Of a stretch of DNA of 21,840 bases, positions 1-8,205 are shown one piece after another. The notes beneath the pieces are model-generated. The model ran no database searches. It was not told where the DNA came from and saw only the letters and a program-made list of their open reading frames with translations. Each line of letters starts with the position of its first letter. The stretch's first letter is position 1. The stretch lies in NCBI GenBank assembly GCA_023453125.1, contig JAEXUB010000111.1:1-21840 (forward strand), in the 5' to 3' direction. The stretch comes from Bacteroidota bacterium (GTDB lineage Bacteria; Bacteroidota; Ignavibacteria; Ignavibacteriales; Melioribacteraceae). The position numbers and the translations under genes are program-made.

Positions 1-534
1 GATTTGAATGTAAAGACCATAATGCAGGGGAATTCAATCAACCTCTTTTTCTTCGACGGAATAGACGTTACTACCGCAATGTGGTATAATGAATATCATA
101 CCATTATTAATTCCGGTATAAATAAGGATGAACTGAACACCTTCTTTTTCTCCGATTACGGATTGAACTTCCCCGAAGAGGGGCTTTACTGCTCTGAGGA
201 TTTATACGCAAAGGATCCCAAGTTATGCGCCTCTTTTGCCGAGGCTACACTTGAAGGATGGAGATACTCTTTCGATCATCCTGAAGAGGCGGTGGAAATA
301 ATCATAAAGTATATAAAGGAAGCAAACCTTCCCTATAATAAAGCGCATCAGAAATGGATGCTGGAGTGTATGAAGGATTTATATTTCCCTTCAAAGAAAA
401 TAGATAATTTCGAACTGCTTCCGGCTGAAAATTATATGCTTCTGGCAAGGATTCTTCTTGAGAATAAATTAATATCAAAAATACCTGAATATAACAGTCT
501 ATATAAACCTTTGAATCTTAAGCAGGGGAAATGA
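1..534 (+). CDS. NMT1/THI5-like ABC substrate-binding protein, 3' part only
   Basis: The frame is open from the first base, so the 5' end lies outside the window and 177 codons are visible. The visible part resembles the second half of NMT1/THI5/SsuA-type periplasmic binding proteins: a G-I-D-V-T-T-A-M-W segment, then a D-Y-G-L-N segment, a P-K-L-C-A-S-F-A-E-A helix, G-W-R-Y-S-F-D-H-P-E-E-A-V, and a final helix ending in a P-E-Y-N-S-L-Y tail. Known members bind pyrimidines, sulfonates, riboflavin or similar small solutes; the ligand here cannot be told. Its TGA overlaps the ATG of the histidine kinase (ATGA), so the two are probably translationally coupled. A binding protein joined to a Cache-domain kinase could feed ligand to that sensor, which is inference. 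No transmembrane segment is visible in this part. Confidence 0.75.
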   Translation, partial: DLNVKTIMQGNSINLFFFDGIDVTTAMWYNEYHTIINSGINKDELNTFFFSDYGLNFPEEGLYCSEDLYAKDPKLCASFAEATLEGWRYSFDHPEEAVEIIIKYIKEANLPYNKAHQKWMLECMKDLYFPSKKIDNFELLPAENYMLLARILLENKLISKIPEYNSLYKPLNLKQGK

Positions 535-3146
535 AAGGAATAAATTTCAAGCGGGGTATTTCGTTTAAGATGATCTTGTTCATCTTTGCCAGCGTTTTTA
601 TAATAACTGCCGGCATATTTACCTATATCTATAAGGTTTCGCATAATACAATTCTTGAAAACCTTAAGGAAAACTCCAGGCTTCTCACCCGGTCTACCGT
701 AAGCGAGGTTGAAAAAGTGCTTACTGCCGTACAGAAAATACCCGATAATCTTTCCAAAATATTTGAAGCAGGAAACTATTCCGCCGCCGAGATAGAGAAG
801 CTGCTCTGTCTCGCAATTGAAAACAATACCGAAATCTTCGGCGCCTCCATTACCTTTGAACCCGATTATAACGGTCCTGCCGGTGAGTATTCTTCTATTA
901 TGGCTTATCAGTTCAATAACCATATTCTAAGCCTTAAGACTGGCAGGAATGAATTTCAAAATTATCTAATGGACTGGTATTTGATACCCAAGGAGCTTGA
1001 TAAGCCTCTCTGGAGCGAGCCCTATCTAAAAGCAGACGGGGGGAATGTGGTTATGTCCACCTATTCGGTGCCTATTTACAGGACGGTAAACGGCAAAAAG
1101 AAATTTATAGGCATCTTAAGCGCGGATCTCTCTCTTGACTGGCTTCAGGAACTGGTATCCAAAATTAAAGTATATGAGACAGGCTATGCGTTTATGATAT
1201 CGCGGAACGGAAGCCTTACAACCCATCCGCGCAAAGAAATGATAATGAACTCTACTGTATTCAGTATTGCAGAAGAGACAAATTCCCCCCAGTTAAGGAA
1301 TATTGGTAGGAAAATGATTAAGGGGGAAACAAGTTTTGCCGAAGTTGAATATCATAACGTAGCTACCGGAAAATTGAGCTGGATATCCTATGCCCCGGTT
1401 AAAATGAACGGCTGGTCCCTTGGAATTGTATATCCCGTAGAAGAACTTACTGCGCAGCTTGACAATTTATTTAAAATGATCATTATTCTTGCAGTCATAG
1501 GGGGATTTATATTGCTTCTGGTAATAACCCTCATCTCCCGCTCAATTACAAGTCCTCTCAGAAAGCTTGCATTTGCAACCCAGAAAATAGGGGAGGGGGA
1601 TTTTAACGTTAATATTCCCGAGAGCAGGGGCAATGACGAAATAACCGAGCTTACAAATACATTTACGATAATGCTCGACGCATTAAGACAGACAATTGAA
1701 AAACTTAAGAGCGCCAATGCCGCTCTGGAAGATTACAGCCGTACGCTGGAAGAGAAAGTTGAAATGAGAACTGCCGAATTAAGCGAAAAGAATTTTGAGC
1801 TTGACAAGGCAATTGAAAACGTAAAAACATTAAGTCAGATAGGGCGCGAAATAACATCTACATTGGACCTGGAATCAATTTTTACAACGGTTTATGAGAA
1901 AGTAAACAGCCTGCTGGAAGCGAACAGTTTTTCTATTATGCTCCTGAACGAAAAGGAAAACCTGCTTGAATGCAAACTGGCAATTGAAAACGGAGAGCGG
2001 CTGCCTGAATTCAGTTTCAGCACATTGGATAAAAACAGGTTCGCGGTCTGGTGCGCGGATAACCGGAAGCCGGTTTTTATAAACGATGTTGATACAGAGT
2101 TTATTAAATATATTGCCACCCGTTCCAAACCGAAGGCGGGGCTTTATGTCTCATCACTTATCTATCTCCCCTTATTAATAGGCGAGCGGCTTATAGGAGT
2201 TATCTCTGCACAGAGTTTCAGAAAGAATGCCTATACCGAGAATCATCTTGATATATTGAGCAACCTTGCCAACTATATTGCCACCGCGCTCGATAATGCT
2301 TATGCATATCAGGCGGTTAACAGGGCTAATAACGAACTGAAAGAGGCGCAGACTCAATTAGTCCAGGCAGAGAAAATGGCTTCACTTGGACAGCTTACAG
2401 CCGGTATCGCGCACGAAATAAAAAATCCTCTCAACTTTATAAATAATTTCTCGGAGCTGTCAATAGGCATAGCCTCTGAGCTGATTGAAGAGTTTAATAA
2501 TCAGGCAGACAGGCTCGACCCGAAATCGCTCGATTATATAAAAGAAATACTTACCGATCTGGAGCAGAATGCCAAAAAAATAAATGAGCACGGAAGAAGG
2601 GCAGACAGCATTGTAAAGGGAATGCTCCTCCATTCAAGGGGAAAAACAGGGGAAAAGCAGAAGACCGGTATTAATGACCTGCTGATGGAATACCTCAATC
2701 TGGCCTACCACGGTTTCAGGGCGCAGGACAGTACTTTTAACATTAAAATGGAAACCGATTACGACAATACAATTGAACCGATAAACGTTGTACCTCAGAA
2801 TTTAAGCAGGGTGTTCCTTAACATATTCAATAACGGCTGTTATTCGGTTCACGAAAAAAAGAAAGAAAAGAAGGATTCTTTCGATCCGGTTCTGAAAGTT
2901 ACAACTAAAAATCTGGGGGACAGGATTGAAATAAGAATTATGGATAACGGGAAGGGAATACCGCAGGATATACTGGACAAAATATTCAATCCGTTTTTCA
3001 CCACCAAGCCGGCAGGCAAGGGAACCGGACTCGGTTTATCCCTGAGTTATGATATAATAGTACAGGAACATAAAGGGGAATTAAAAGTAAATTCAGAACC
3101 GGGGGAATTTGCGGAATTCATAATTACACTGCCTAAAAATTTGTAG
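531..3146 (+). CDS. Membrane sensor histidine kinase (Cache-HAMP-GAF-HisKA-HATPase)
   Basis: 871 residues. One N-terminal membrane helix (about 13-33) and a second (about 314-336) enclose a periplasmic dCache-like sensor of about 280 residues. A HAMP linker follows (about 336-390), then a coiled coil (about 385-430), a GAF domain (about 435-595), and a histidine kinase core. The H-box is AGIAHEIKNPLNFI with phospho-acceptor His628. The N-box lies near Asn764, G1 is DNGKGI (Asp805), an F-box FNPFFTTKP follows, and G2 is GKGTGLGL (about 829-836). All catalytic boxes look intact. It overlaps the preceding binding-protein gene by 4 bases and is followed after 11 bases by a receiver gene, so the two receivers downstream are its natural partners. 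It probably senses a small extracytoplasmic ligand; the GAF domain may add a cytoplasmic input. Confidence 0.93.
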   Translation: MKGINFKRGISFKMILFIFASVFIITAGIFTYIYKVSHNTILENLKENSRLLTRSTVSEVEKVLTAVQKIPDNLSKIFEAGNYSAAEIEKLLCLAIENNTEIFGASITFEPDYNGPAGEYSSIMAYQFNNHILSLKTGRNEFQNYLMDWYLIPKELDKPLWSEPYLKADGGNVVMSTYSVPIYRTVNGKKKFIGILSADLSLDWLQELVSKIKVYETGYAFMISRNGSLTTHPRKEMIMNSTVFSIAEETNSPQLRNIGRKMIKGETSFAEVEYHNVATGKLSWISYAPVKMNGWSLGIVYPVEELTAQLDNLFKMIIILAVIGGFILLLVITLISRSITSPLRKLAFATQKIGEGDFNVNIPESRGNDEITELTNTFTIMLDALRQTIEKLKSANAALEDYSRTLEEKVEMRTAELSEKNFELDKAIENVKTLSQIGREITSTLDLESIFTTVYEKVNSLLEANSFSIMLLNEKENLLECKLAIENGERLPEFSFSTLDKNRFAVWCADNRKPVFINDVDTEFIKYIATRSKPKAGLYVSSLIYLPLLIGERLIGVISAQSFRKNAYTENHLDILSNLANYIATALDNAYAYQAVNRANNELKEAQTQLVQAEKMASLGQLTAGIAHEIKNPLNFINNFSELSIGIASELIEEFNNQADRLDPKSLDYIKEILTDLEQNAKKINEHGRRADSIVKGMLLHSRGKTGEKQKTGINDLLMEYLNLAYHGFRAQDSTFNIKMETDYDNTIEPINVVPQNLSRVFLNIFNNGCYSVHEKKKEKKDSFDPVLKVTTKNLGDRIEIRIMDNGKGIPQDILDKIFNPFFTTKPAGKGTGLGLSLSYDIIVQEHKGELKVNSEPGEFAEFIITLPKNL

Positions 3147-3157
3147 GGGGAATCTTT

Positions 3158-3544
3158 ATGATACGGATTATGGTTGTTGATGATGAAATGGATGTGGAAC
3201 CTCTCTTCAGGCAGAGATTCAGAAAAGAACTGAGGGAAGGGCATATTGATTTTCATTTCGCATTCTCGGGGGAGGATGCGCTCGAATACCTTAATACAGC
3301 CAGGGCCGCAGATCTGGTGCTCATTCTTTCCGATATTAATATGCCCGGAATTAATGGAATTGAACTGCTGAGAGTCCTTAAAGAAAAGTACTCCCACCTT
3401 AAAGTGTTTATGATTACAGCCTATGACGATAAAGAGAAATATGATAAAATTATGCAGTACGGAGCAGAGGAGTATTTTACAAAACCAATAGATTTTGAAA
3501 AACTTAAAACAGAAATATTTTCGATAATTAAACCAGGTGAGTAG
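3158..3544 (+). CDS. Single-domain response regulator (CheY-like receiver)
   Basis: 128 residues, just a receiver domain with no output. Acidic pair D8-D9, phospho-acceptor Asp59 in L-S-D-I-N-M-P-G, Thr87 and Lys109 (F-T-K-P-I-D) are all present, so it should be phosphorylated by the upstream kinase. AGGGGGAATCTTT before the ATG provides the ribosome site. It closely resembles the receiver of the next protein, including a shared R-Q-R-F-R-K helix, so the two look like a tandem duplication. A lone receiver between a kinase and a receiver-phosphatase could act as a phosphate sink or a competing partner. No DNA-binding domain is present in either regulator, which suggests that output is by protein-protein control rather than direct transcription. 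Confidence 0.92.
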   Translation: MIRIMVVDDEMDVEPLFRQRFRKELREGHIDFHFAFSGEDALEYLNTARAADLVLILSDINMPGINGIELLRVLKEKYSHLKVFMITAYDDKEKYDKIMQYGAEEYFTKPIDFEKLKTEIFSIIKPGE

Positions 3545-3546
3545 AT

Positions 3547-4707
3547 ATGCCGGAAAAAATGTTAGTTGTTGATGATGAACCCGATCTCGAATCCCTTATC
3601 CGTCAGCGGTTCAGAAAGAAAATCCGCGACGGTGAATATGATTTCGTTTTTGCATCGAACGGACTGGAGGCATTAAGCAGACTGCTGGAGCATAAGGATA
3701 TCGGCATTATTCTGAGCGATATAAATATGCCCGAAATGGACGGGCTGACTCTTCTGGCTAAGCTAAATGAGCTTAGAAATCCGGCGCTTAGAACGGTTAT
3801 TGTATCCGCCTACGGGGATATGGATAATATCAGAACTGCAATGAACCACGGCGCATACGATTTTGTTACCAAGCCGGTGGATTTTGCCGATCTTGAAAGA
3901 ACCATTGAAAAGACTATACGTGAACTGGAAATTATCCGTAATGCAATTAAAGAGCACGATAAGCTTCTGGCAATACAGTATGACCTTGACACTGCGCGGA
4001 ATATTCAGATGGCTATTCTGCCTAAAGTATTCCCTCCGTTTCCCGATAAACCTGAATTTGAGATATTCGCGGGAATGGAACCGGCGAAAGAAGTCGGGGG
4101 GGATCTGTATGATTTCTTCCTTCTGGATAATGACCGGATCGGTTTTGTAATGGGGGATGTATCGGGGAAGGGAGTTCCTGCCGCCATTTTTATGGCTGTA
4201 AGCCGCACACTTATAAGAGCTACGGCGCTTAAAGGAATTTCACCCGACGAATGCCTTACCTATGTAAATACCCTTCTCTGCCACGAAAGCGTTTCATCAA
4301 TGTTTGTTACCGTATTTTACGGCATCCTTAATTTCAGGACCGGAGAACTCCATTACGCAAACGGCGGGCATAATCCTCCATATATTTTATCCAAAGACGG
4401 TACACTTAAAACCGTAGAGTTAACCGGCGGACTTGCACTCGGAGTGCTTGATAATATTACATATGAGAGCAAAACAATTAAGCTGGCTCCGGGAGACCTT
4501 ATTTACACTTTTACCGACGGCGTAACCGAAGCAATGGATAAAGACGGCGCCCTCTTCTCAGAAGAGAAGCTCGAAGCATTCTTAAGGGAAAACAGCAGCC
4601 TTACCGCAACCGAAATTGTTAAGAAGAGCTTTGAAGCGGTTCATAATTATGCTCTGGATGCAGATCAGTCCGACGATATAACCCTCCTTTCAATTAAACT
4701 TTCATAA
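3547..4707 (+). CDS. Response regulator with PP2C/SpoIIE (RsbU-like) phosphatase output
   Basis: 386 residues. Residues 1-120 are a receiver (D9-D10, phospho-acceptor Asp58 in L-S-D-I-N-M-P-E, Ser87, Lys109). A helical linker (about 120-155) leads into a SpoIIE-type PP2C phosphatase (about 155-386). Metal-binding motifs are visible: GGDLYD (Asp186), GDVSGKG (Asp204), TDGVTE (Asp324) and D-Q-S-D-D-I-T near 374-379. Such proteins dephosphorylate the conserved serine of STAS anti-anti-sigma factors. A STAS protein lies at the end of this operon and an RsbW-like GHKL protein is the next gene, so all parts of a partner switch are here. It starts 2 bases after the previous stop. Phosphorylation of the receiver probably switches phosphatase activity on (family knowledge plus inference). 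Confidence 0.94.
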   Translation: MPEKMLVVDDEPDLESLIRQRFRKKIRDGEYDFVFASNGLEALSRLLEHKDIGIILSDINMPEMDGLTLLAKLNELRNPALRTVIVSAYGDMDNIRTAMNHGAYDFVTKPVDFADLERTIEKTIRELEIIRNAIKEHDKLLAIQYDLDTARNIQMAILPKVFPPFPDKPEFEIFAGMEPAKEVGGDLYDFFLLDNDRIGFVMGDVSGKGVPAAIFMAVSRTLIRATALKGISPDECLTYVNTLLCHESVSSMFVTVFYGILNFRTGELHYANGGHNPPYILSKDGTLKTVELTGGLALGVLDNITYESKTIKLAPGDLIYTFTDGVTEAMDKDGALFSEEKLEAFLRENSSLTATEIVKKSFEAVHNYALDADQSDDITLLSIKLS

Positions 4708-4721
4708 ATGCGGGGGGGGAT

Positions 4722-5138
4722 GTGAAAGCAGCAAAATATGAAATTGAGCAGCAGGCGGTAAAAGATAATTTTACATTTCTTATGGAATTTATAGAAATGA
4801 ATATTTCCGCAACGGAAATGGATAATGAAACTCTGGCCGGAATTCTAACTGCCTGCGAGGAAACTCTTATTAACATTATTAATTATGCCTACCCCGGAGA
4901 GACAGGAAAAGTAAAAATCGGGGTGGAAATAAAAAGCGAATGCATATCAATTACATTCACCGATAATGGAATTCCATTTAATCCTTTGGCAAAACCTGAT
5001 GCGGACATTTCTCTTTCCCTTGAAGAAAGGGAAATAGGCGGGCTTGGCATCCATATGATTAAAAAACTTATGGACGAATTTAATTATGAATATAAGGAAG
5101 GCAAAAATATATTCACCATAGTTAAACATCTGAAATAG
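4722..5138 (+). CDS. RsbW/SpoIIAB-like GHKL serine kinase (anti-sigma-type regulator)
   Basis: 138 residues, the usual length for RsbW-like kinases. The start is GTG at 4722 behind a run of Gs that serves as the ribosome site; an ATG at 4720 runs straight into TGA and cannot be used. The N-box is E46-E47-T-L-I-N51-I-I-N54, G1 is T-D81-N-G-I-P, and G2 is G-G-L-G-I-H-M-I-K (about 106-114), all intact, so ATP binding is expected. Family members phosphorylate STAS proteins and bind either a sigma factor or another target. No sigma factor gene is in this operon, so its target may be the transporter or a distant sigma factor. It lies directly between the PP2C regulator and the transporter genes. 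Confidence 0.9.
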   Translation: MKAAKYEIEQQAVKDNFTFLMEFIEMNISATEMDNETLAGILTACEETLINIINYAYPGETGKVKIGVEIKSECISITFTDNGIPFNPLAKPDADISLSLEEREIGGLGIHMIKKLMDEFNYEYKEGKNIFTIVKHLK

Positions 5139-5161
5139 CAATAAAAATACGGGAATAAAGT

Positions 5162-5947
5162 ATGTACAGATCAATATCAAAACTGCTGATAATATGTTTA
5201 AGCGTAATTATTCTTTTGCCGGCTGCAGGGTGCACTAAGAGAGAAAAAATTACATCGCTTGCCCAATTGGAAGAGAAGGAATTTGCCGTGCCTACCGGCA
5301 CTGTGGCAGATAAGCTTGTTCTTTCAAAATTCCCGAATGCAAAATTCAAATACTTCAATAGTGTGCTGGATGCGTGTATGGCTGTCCAATCGGGCAAAGC
5401 CGATGCCGCAGCTTATGATGAACCGATATTGAAAAATATTGCAGGTAAAAATCCGGGACTGACAGTTATTCCCGAAATGATAACAACCGATAATTACGGA
5501 TTTGCGGTTCATCCCGAAAACGCCGCATTGAAAAATGCAGTTGATGAAATTGTAGATCAGCTTAAATCTGATGGGGGATATGATAAAATGCTGGCCCGCT
5601 GGCTTCCTAAGGCCGGGGCTCCGGAACCAATGCCCGTTATAGAATCAACTGAAGAGAAAGGGGTCTTGAAATTCGGAACTTCTGCAATAACAGAACCATT
5701 CTCATTCATTGACGGTTCACAGAAAATTGTAGGGCTTGATATTGAAATTGCATCTCTGGTAGCTAAGAAGCTTGGATTAAAACTTGAGATTGTAAATATG
5801 GATTTCGGCGCTATGATTCCGGCTCTTATATCGAAAAAAGTAGATATGATAGGAGCGTGTATAACAATTACAGAGGAAAGAGCTAAAAGCGTCCTCTTTT
5901 CTAAACCTTATTACGTAGGGGGCATTGCTGCTCTTGTTAAGGAATAA
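5162..5947 (+). CDS. Lipoprotein with polar-amino-acid SBP lobes in permuted order
   Basis: 261 residues. An N-terminal signal with a lipobox ending at Cys24 (P-A-A-G-C) marks it as a lipoprotein. Residues about 30-150 match the second half of an SBP_bac_3 domain (V-P-T-G-T, then V-Q-S-G-K-A-D-A-A-A-Y-D, then a closing helix D-G-G-Y-D-K-M-L-A-R-W). Residues about 166-261 match the first half (V-L-K-F-G-T-S-A-I-T-E-P-F-S-F, G-L-D-I-E-I-A, T-E-E-R-A-K-S, PYYVGG) and then the protein stops. So the order is the reverse of a normal amino-acid binding protein: new termini fall at the hinge between lobes. It may fold as a circularly permuted receptor, or each half may pair with halves in the next protein. 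The ligand is probably a polar amino acid (family inference). Confidence 0.87.
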   Translation: MYRSISKLLIICLSVIILLPAAGCTKREKITSLAQLEEKEFAVPTGTVADKLVLSKFPNAKFKYFNSVLDACMAVQSGKADAAAYDEPILKNIAGKNPGLTVIPEMITTDNYGFAVHPENAALKNAVDEIVDQLKSDGGYDKMLARWLPKAGAPEPMPVIESTEEKGVLKFGTSAITEPFSFIDGSQKIVGLDIEIASLVAKKLGLKLEIVNMDFGAMIPALISKKVDMIGACITITEERAKSVLFSKPYYVGGIAALVKE

Positions 5948-5951
5948 AATA

Positions 5952-8201
5952 ATGAAGAAAAAATTAAAATATTACAGCGTTGTTTTTATCGCTCTGCTGC
6001 TTTTTGTAAGATGCAGCGATGAGAAAAAGTCCATTACAAAGCTGGATGACGCTAAGACAGCCCGAATAGGGGTAATGACTGGAACAACGGGGGAGCAGCT
6101 TTCAAAGAAAAGATTCCCAGAGGCATCGATAAAAAGTTTTGACGACGTTATGGATGCCATTGCCGCGCTTAAGTCGGACCAGATTGATGCTGTAGTTACC
6201 GCCTACCCGACTGCAATGAATGTCTGCAAGAGGAACAAGGAACTGATGTACCTCGAAGAGGCAGTCGATTATGAGAATACTGCTATTGCCCTCAGGAAGG
6301 GGAATGAGAAACTTCTATCGGAGTTAAACAATTTTATCAAAGAGCTGCTTAATGACGGCACTCTTAAAGATATGAAGAGGAGATGGTTTAAAACCGATTT
6401 AACTCCTTATGAAACAGTGCAGATTACACCCCCCGAAAAAGGGACTCCCTTAAAGGTTGGTGTTTCGGCAACCAGGGAGCCGTTCTGCTTTGTTGATGCC
6501 AATAAAATGGTTACCGGGCACGACGGGGAGCTGGCGCGCAGAGTTGCAGTCAGATTAGGCAGACCAATTGAATTCGTTGATATGAAATTCTCGGCATTAA
6601 TTACCTCTCTTCAGTCGGGTAAAATAGATTTAATAATCTCCGGAATGACAGCTACGGCCGAAAGGAAGAAATCGGTTGATTTCACCGAATCATATTTCCT
6701 TAATTCCCAGGTTATGCTCGTTAAAAAGAGGGAAGGGGAATTGAGCAAATCTGATGCCGGCAGCGGCAAATTCAGAACAGTTGATGATATAAAGGATAAA
6801 AAGATTGGAGTTTTACTCGGATCTGTTCACGATACTTATGCAATTAAAAATTTGCCGAAAGCTTCCATTCAGCAGTATAAAAGCCCTTCAGAGCTTATCC
6901 TCGCCGTTAAATCGGGGAAGGTTGACTGTGCTTTTTATACTACAGAAACTCTTGCCGAGATATTGAGAAATGACAAGGAACTGAAAATACTAGGCGATAC
7001 TGTTTTTACCATACCAATCGGAATGGGTTTTAACCGGCAGAATGATGAACTGAGGGAAAAATTCAATTCCTTCTTTAAGAAAATTAAAGAGGAAGGAATA
7101 TATGCTGACATGGTTGACCGGTGGATTACTAAGGGAACTACCGAAATGCCGGTCATTAAGAATGAAAAAAAGAACGGCACTCTTACTGTCGGAATGGTGA
7201 GTGATAAAGGGCTCCCGTTTACTGTAGTAAAAGATAATAAACTGATAGGCCTGGATGTTGAATTAGTTGAAAGATTCGGGGCCTATCTTGGCAAAGAAAT
7301 TAAAATTTCGGATATGGAATTCGGAAGCCTGATAATTGCTGCGGCCTCCAATAAAATTGATATGATTGCAAGCACTCTTATGATTACGGATGAAAGGAAG
7401 AAACAGATTGATTTTTCCGACTCATATATGAGGCTGGGTGCCAGTATTTTTCTTCTTGGCAGAAATCTGGAAAGCGGAACCGCTGTAAAAACAGCGCTGG
7501 AAGAAGTAAGCGTCTTTAACAAAATTGAAGAAAGTTTCTATAATAATATAATTGTAGAGAAGAGATATCTCCTTATTATTGACGGCCTTAAAACAACGGC
7601 TATAATATCCATTTTCTCGATTTTGTTCGGTTCAATTCTCGGTGCTATTGTCTGCTTTATGAGGATGTCCCGCAGGAAAATACTCCTTATCCCGGCAAAA
7701 GTATATATTTCACTGCTAAGGGGAACCCCCGTGTTGGTGGTTTTAATGATAATATTCTACGTGGTTTTTGCCTCGGTTGATATAAGTCCTGCCATTGTTG
7801 CTGTAATTGCTTTCGGCCTTAATTTTGCCGCCTATGTTTCGGAAATGTTCAGGACCGGCATTGAGGGGGTTGACAGGGGGCAGACAGAAGCGGGCATTGC
7901 AATGGGATTTACGAAGGTAAAAACATTCATCTACATTGTACTTCCGCAGGCGGCAAGAAGAATTTTGCCGGTATATAAGGGAGAGGTAATTTCTCTTGTA
8001 AAAATGACCTCTATTGTCGGCTATATTGCCGTGCAGGACCTTACAAAGGCAAGCGATATTATAAGGAGCCGAACTTTTGATGCCTTTTTCCCGCTTATAA
8101 TGGTAGCAGTGCTCTATTTCCTTATTTCGTGGCTGCTGATGCTGCTGCTTGGATATCTTGAAAGAATGACTGACCCTAAATTAAAAATTAAGCGGGGATA
8201 A
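5952..8201 (+). CDS. SBP-SBP-permease fusion of a polar amino-acid ABC importer
   Basis: 749 residues from ATG 5952, chosen over an upstream in-frame ATG at 5925 because AGGA lies 8 bases before it and a lipoprotein signal (lipobox Cys21) begins there. Four half-domains of SBP_bac_3 follow in the order lobe 2 (about 28-147), lobe 1 (about 163-258), lobe 2 (about 275-392), lobe 1 (about 407-504). Each lobe 1 has a T-x-E-R-K-K motif (235-240, 479-484); each lobe 2 has an S-G-K-V-D or S-D-Q-I-D motif. A HisM/GlnP-type permease occupies about 530-745, with R-G-T-P at 590-593 and an EAA-type loop (G-Q-T-E-A-G-I-A-M-G-F, from 643). GlnP proteins with tandem SBPs are known; the out-of-register lobe order is the odd point. 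The ATPase gene follows 4 bases on. Confidence 0.92.
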   Translation: MKKKLKYYSVVFIALLLFVRCSDEKKSITKLDDAKTARIGVMTGTTGEQLSKKRFPEASIKSFDDVMDAIAALKSDQIDAVVTAYPTAMNVCKRNKELMYLEEAVDYENTAIALRKGNEKLLSELNNFIKELLNDGTLKDMKRRWFKTDLTPYETVQITPPEKGTPLKVGVSATREPFCFVDANKMVTGHDGELARRVAVRLGRPIEFVDMKFSALITSLQSGKIDLIISGMTATAERKKSVDFTESYFLNSQVMLVKKREGELSKSDAGSGKFRTVDDIKDKKIGVLLGSVHDTYAIKNLPKASIQQYKSPSELILAVKSGKVDCAFYTTETLAEILRNDKELKILGDTVFTIPIGMGFNRQNDELREKFNSFFKKIKEEGIYADMVDRWITKGTTEMPVIKNEKKNGTLTVGMVSDKGLPFTVVKDNKLIGLDVELVERFGAYLGKEIKISDMEFGSLIIAAASNKIDMIASTLMITDERKKQIDFSDSYMRLGASIFLLGRNLESGTAVKTALEEVSVFNKIEESFYNNIIVEKRYLLIIDGLKTTAIISIFSILFGSILGAIVCFMRMSRRKILLIPAKVYISLLRGTPVLVVLMIIFYVVFASVDISPAIVAVIAFGLNFAAYVSEMFRTGIEGVDRGQTEAGIAMGFTKVKTFIYIVLPQAARRILPVYKGEVISLVKMTSIVGYIAVQDLTKASDIIRSRTFDAFFPLIMVAVLYFLISWLLMLLLGYLERMTDPKLKIKRG

Positions 8202-8205
8202 GAAT

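Noticed and set aside
432..923. Minus-strand open frame of 163 codons inside the kinase region
   Set aside because: It lies opposite two well-supported coding genes (NMT1-like protein and kinase) and has no recognisable domain or ribosome site.
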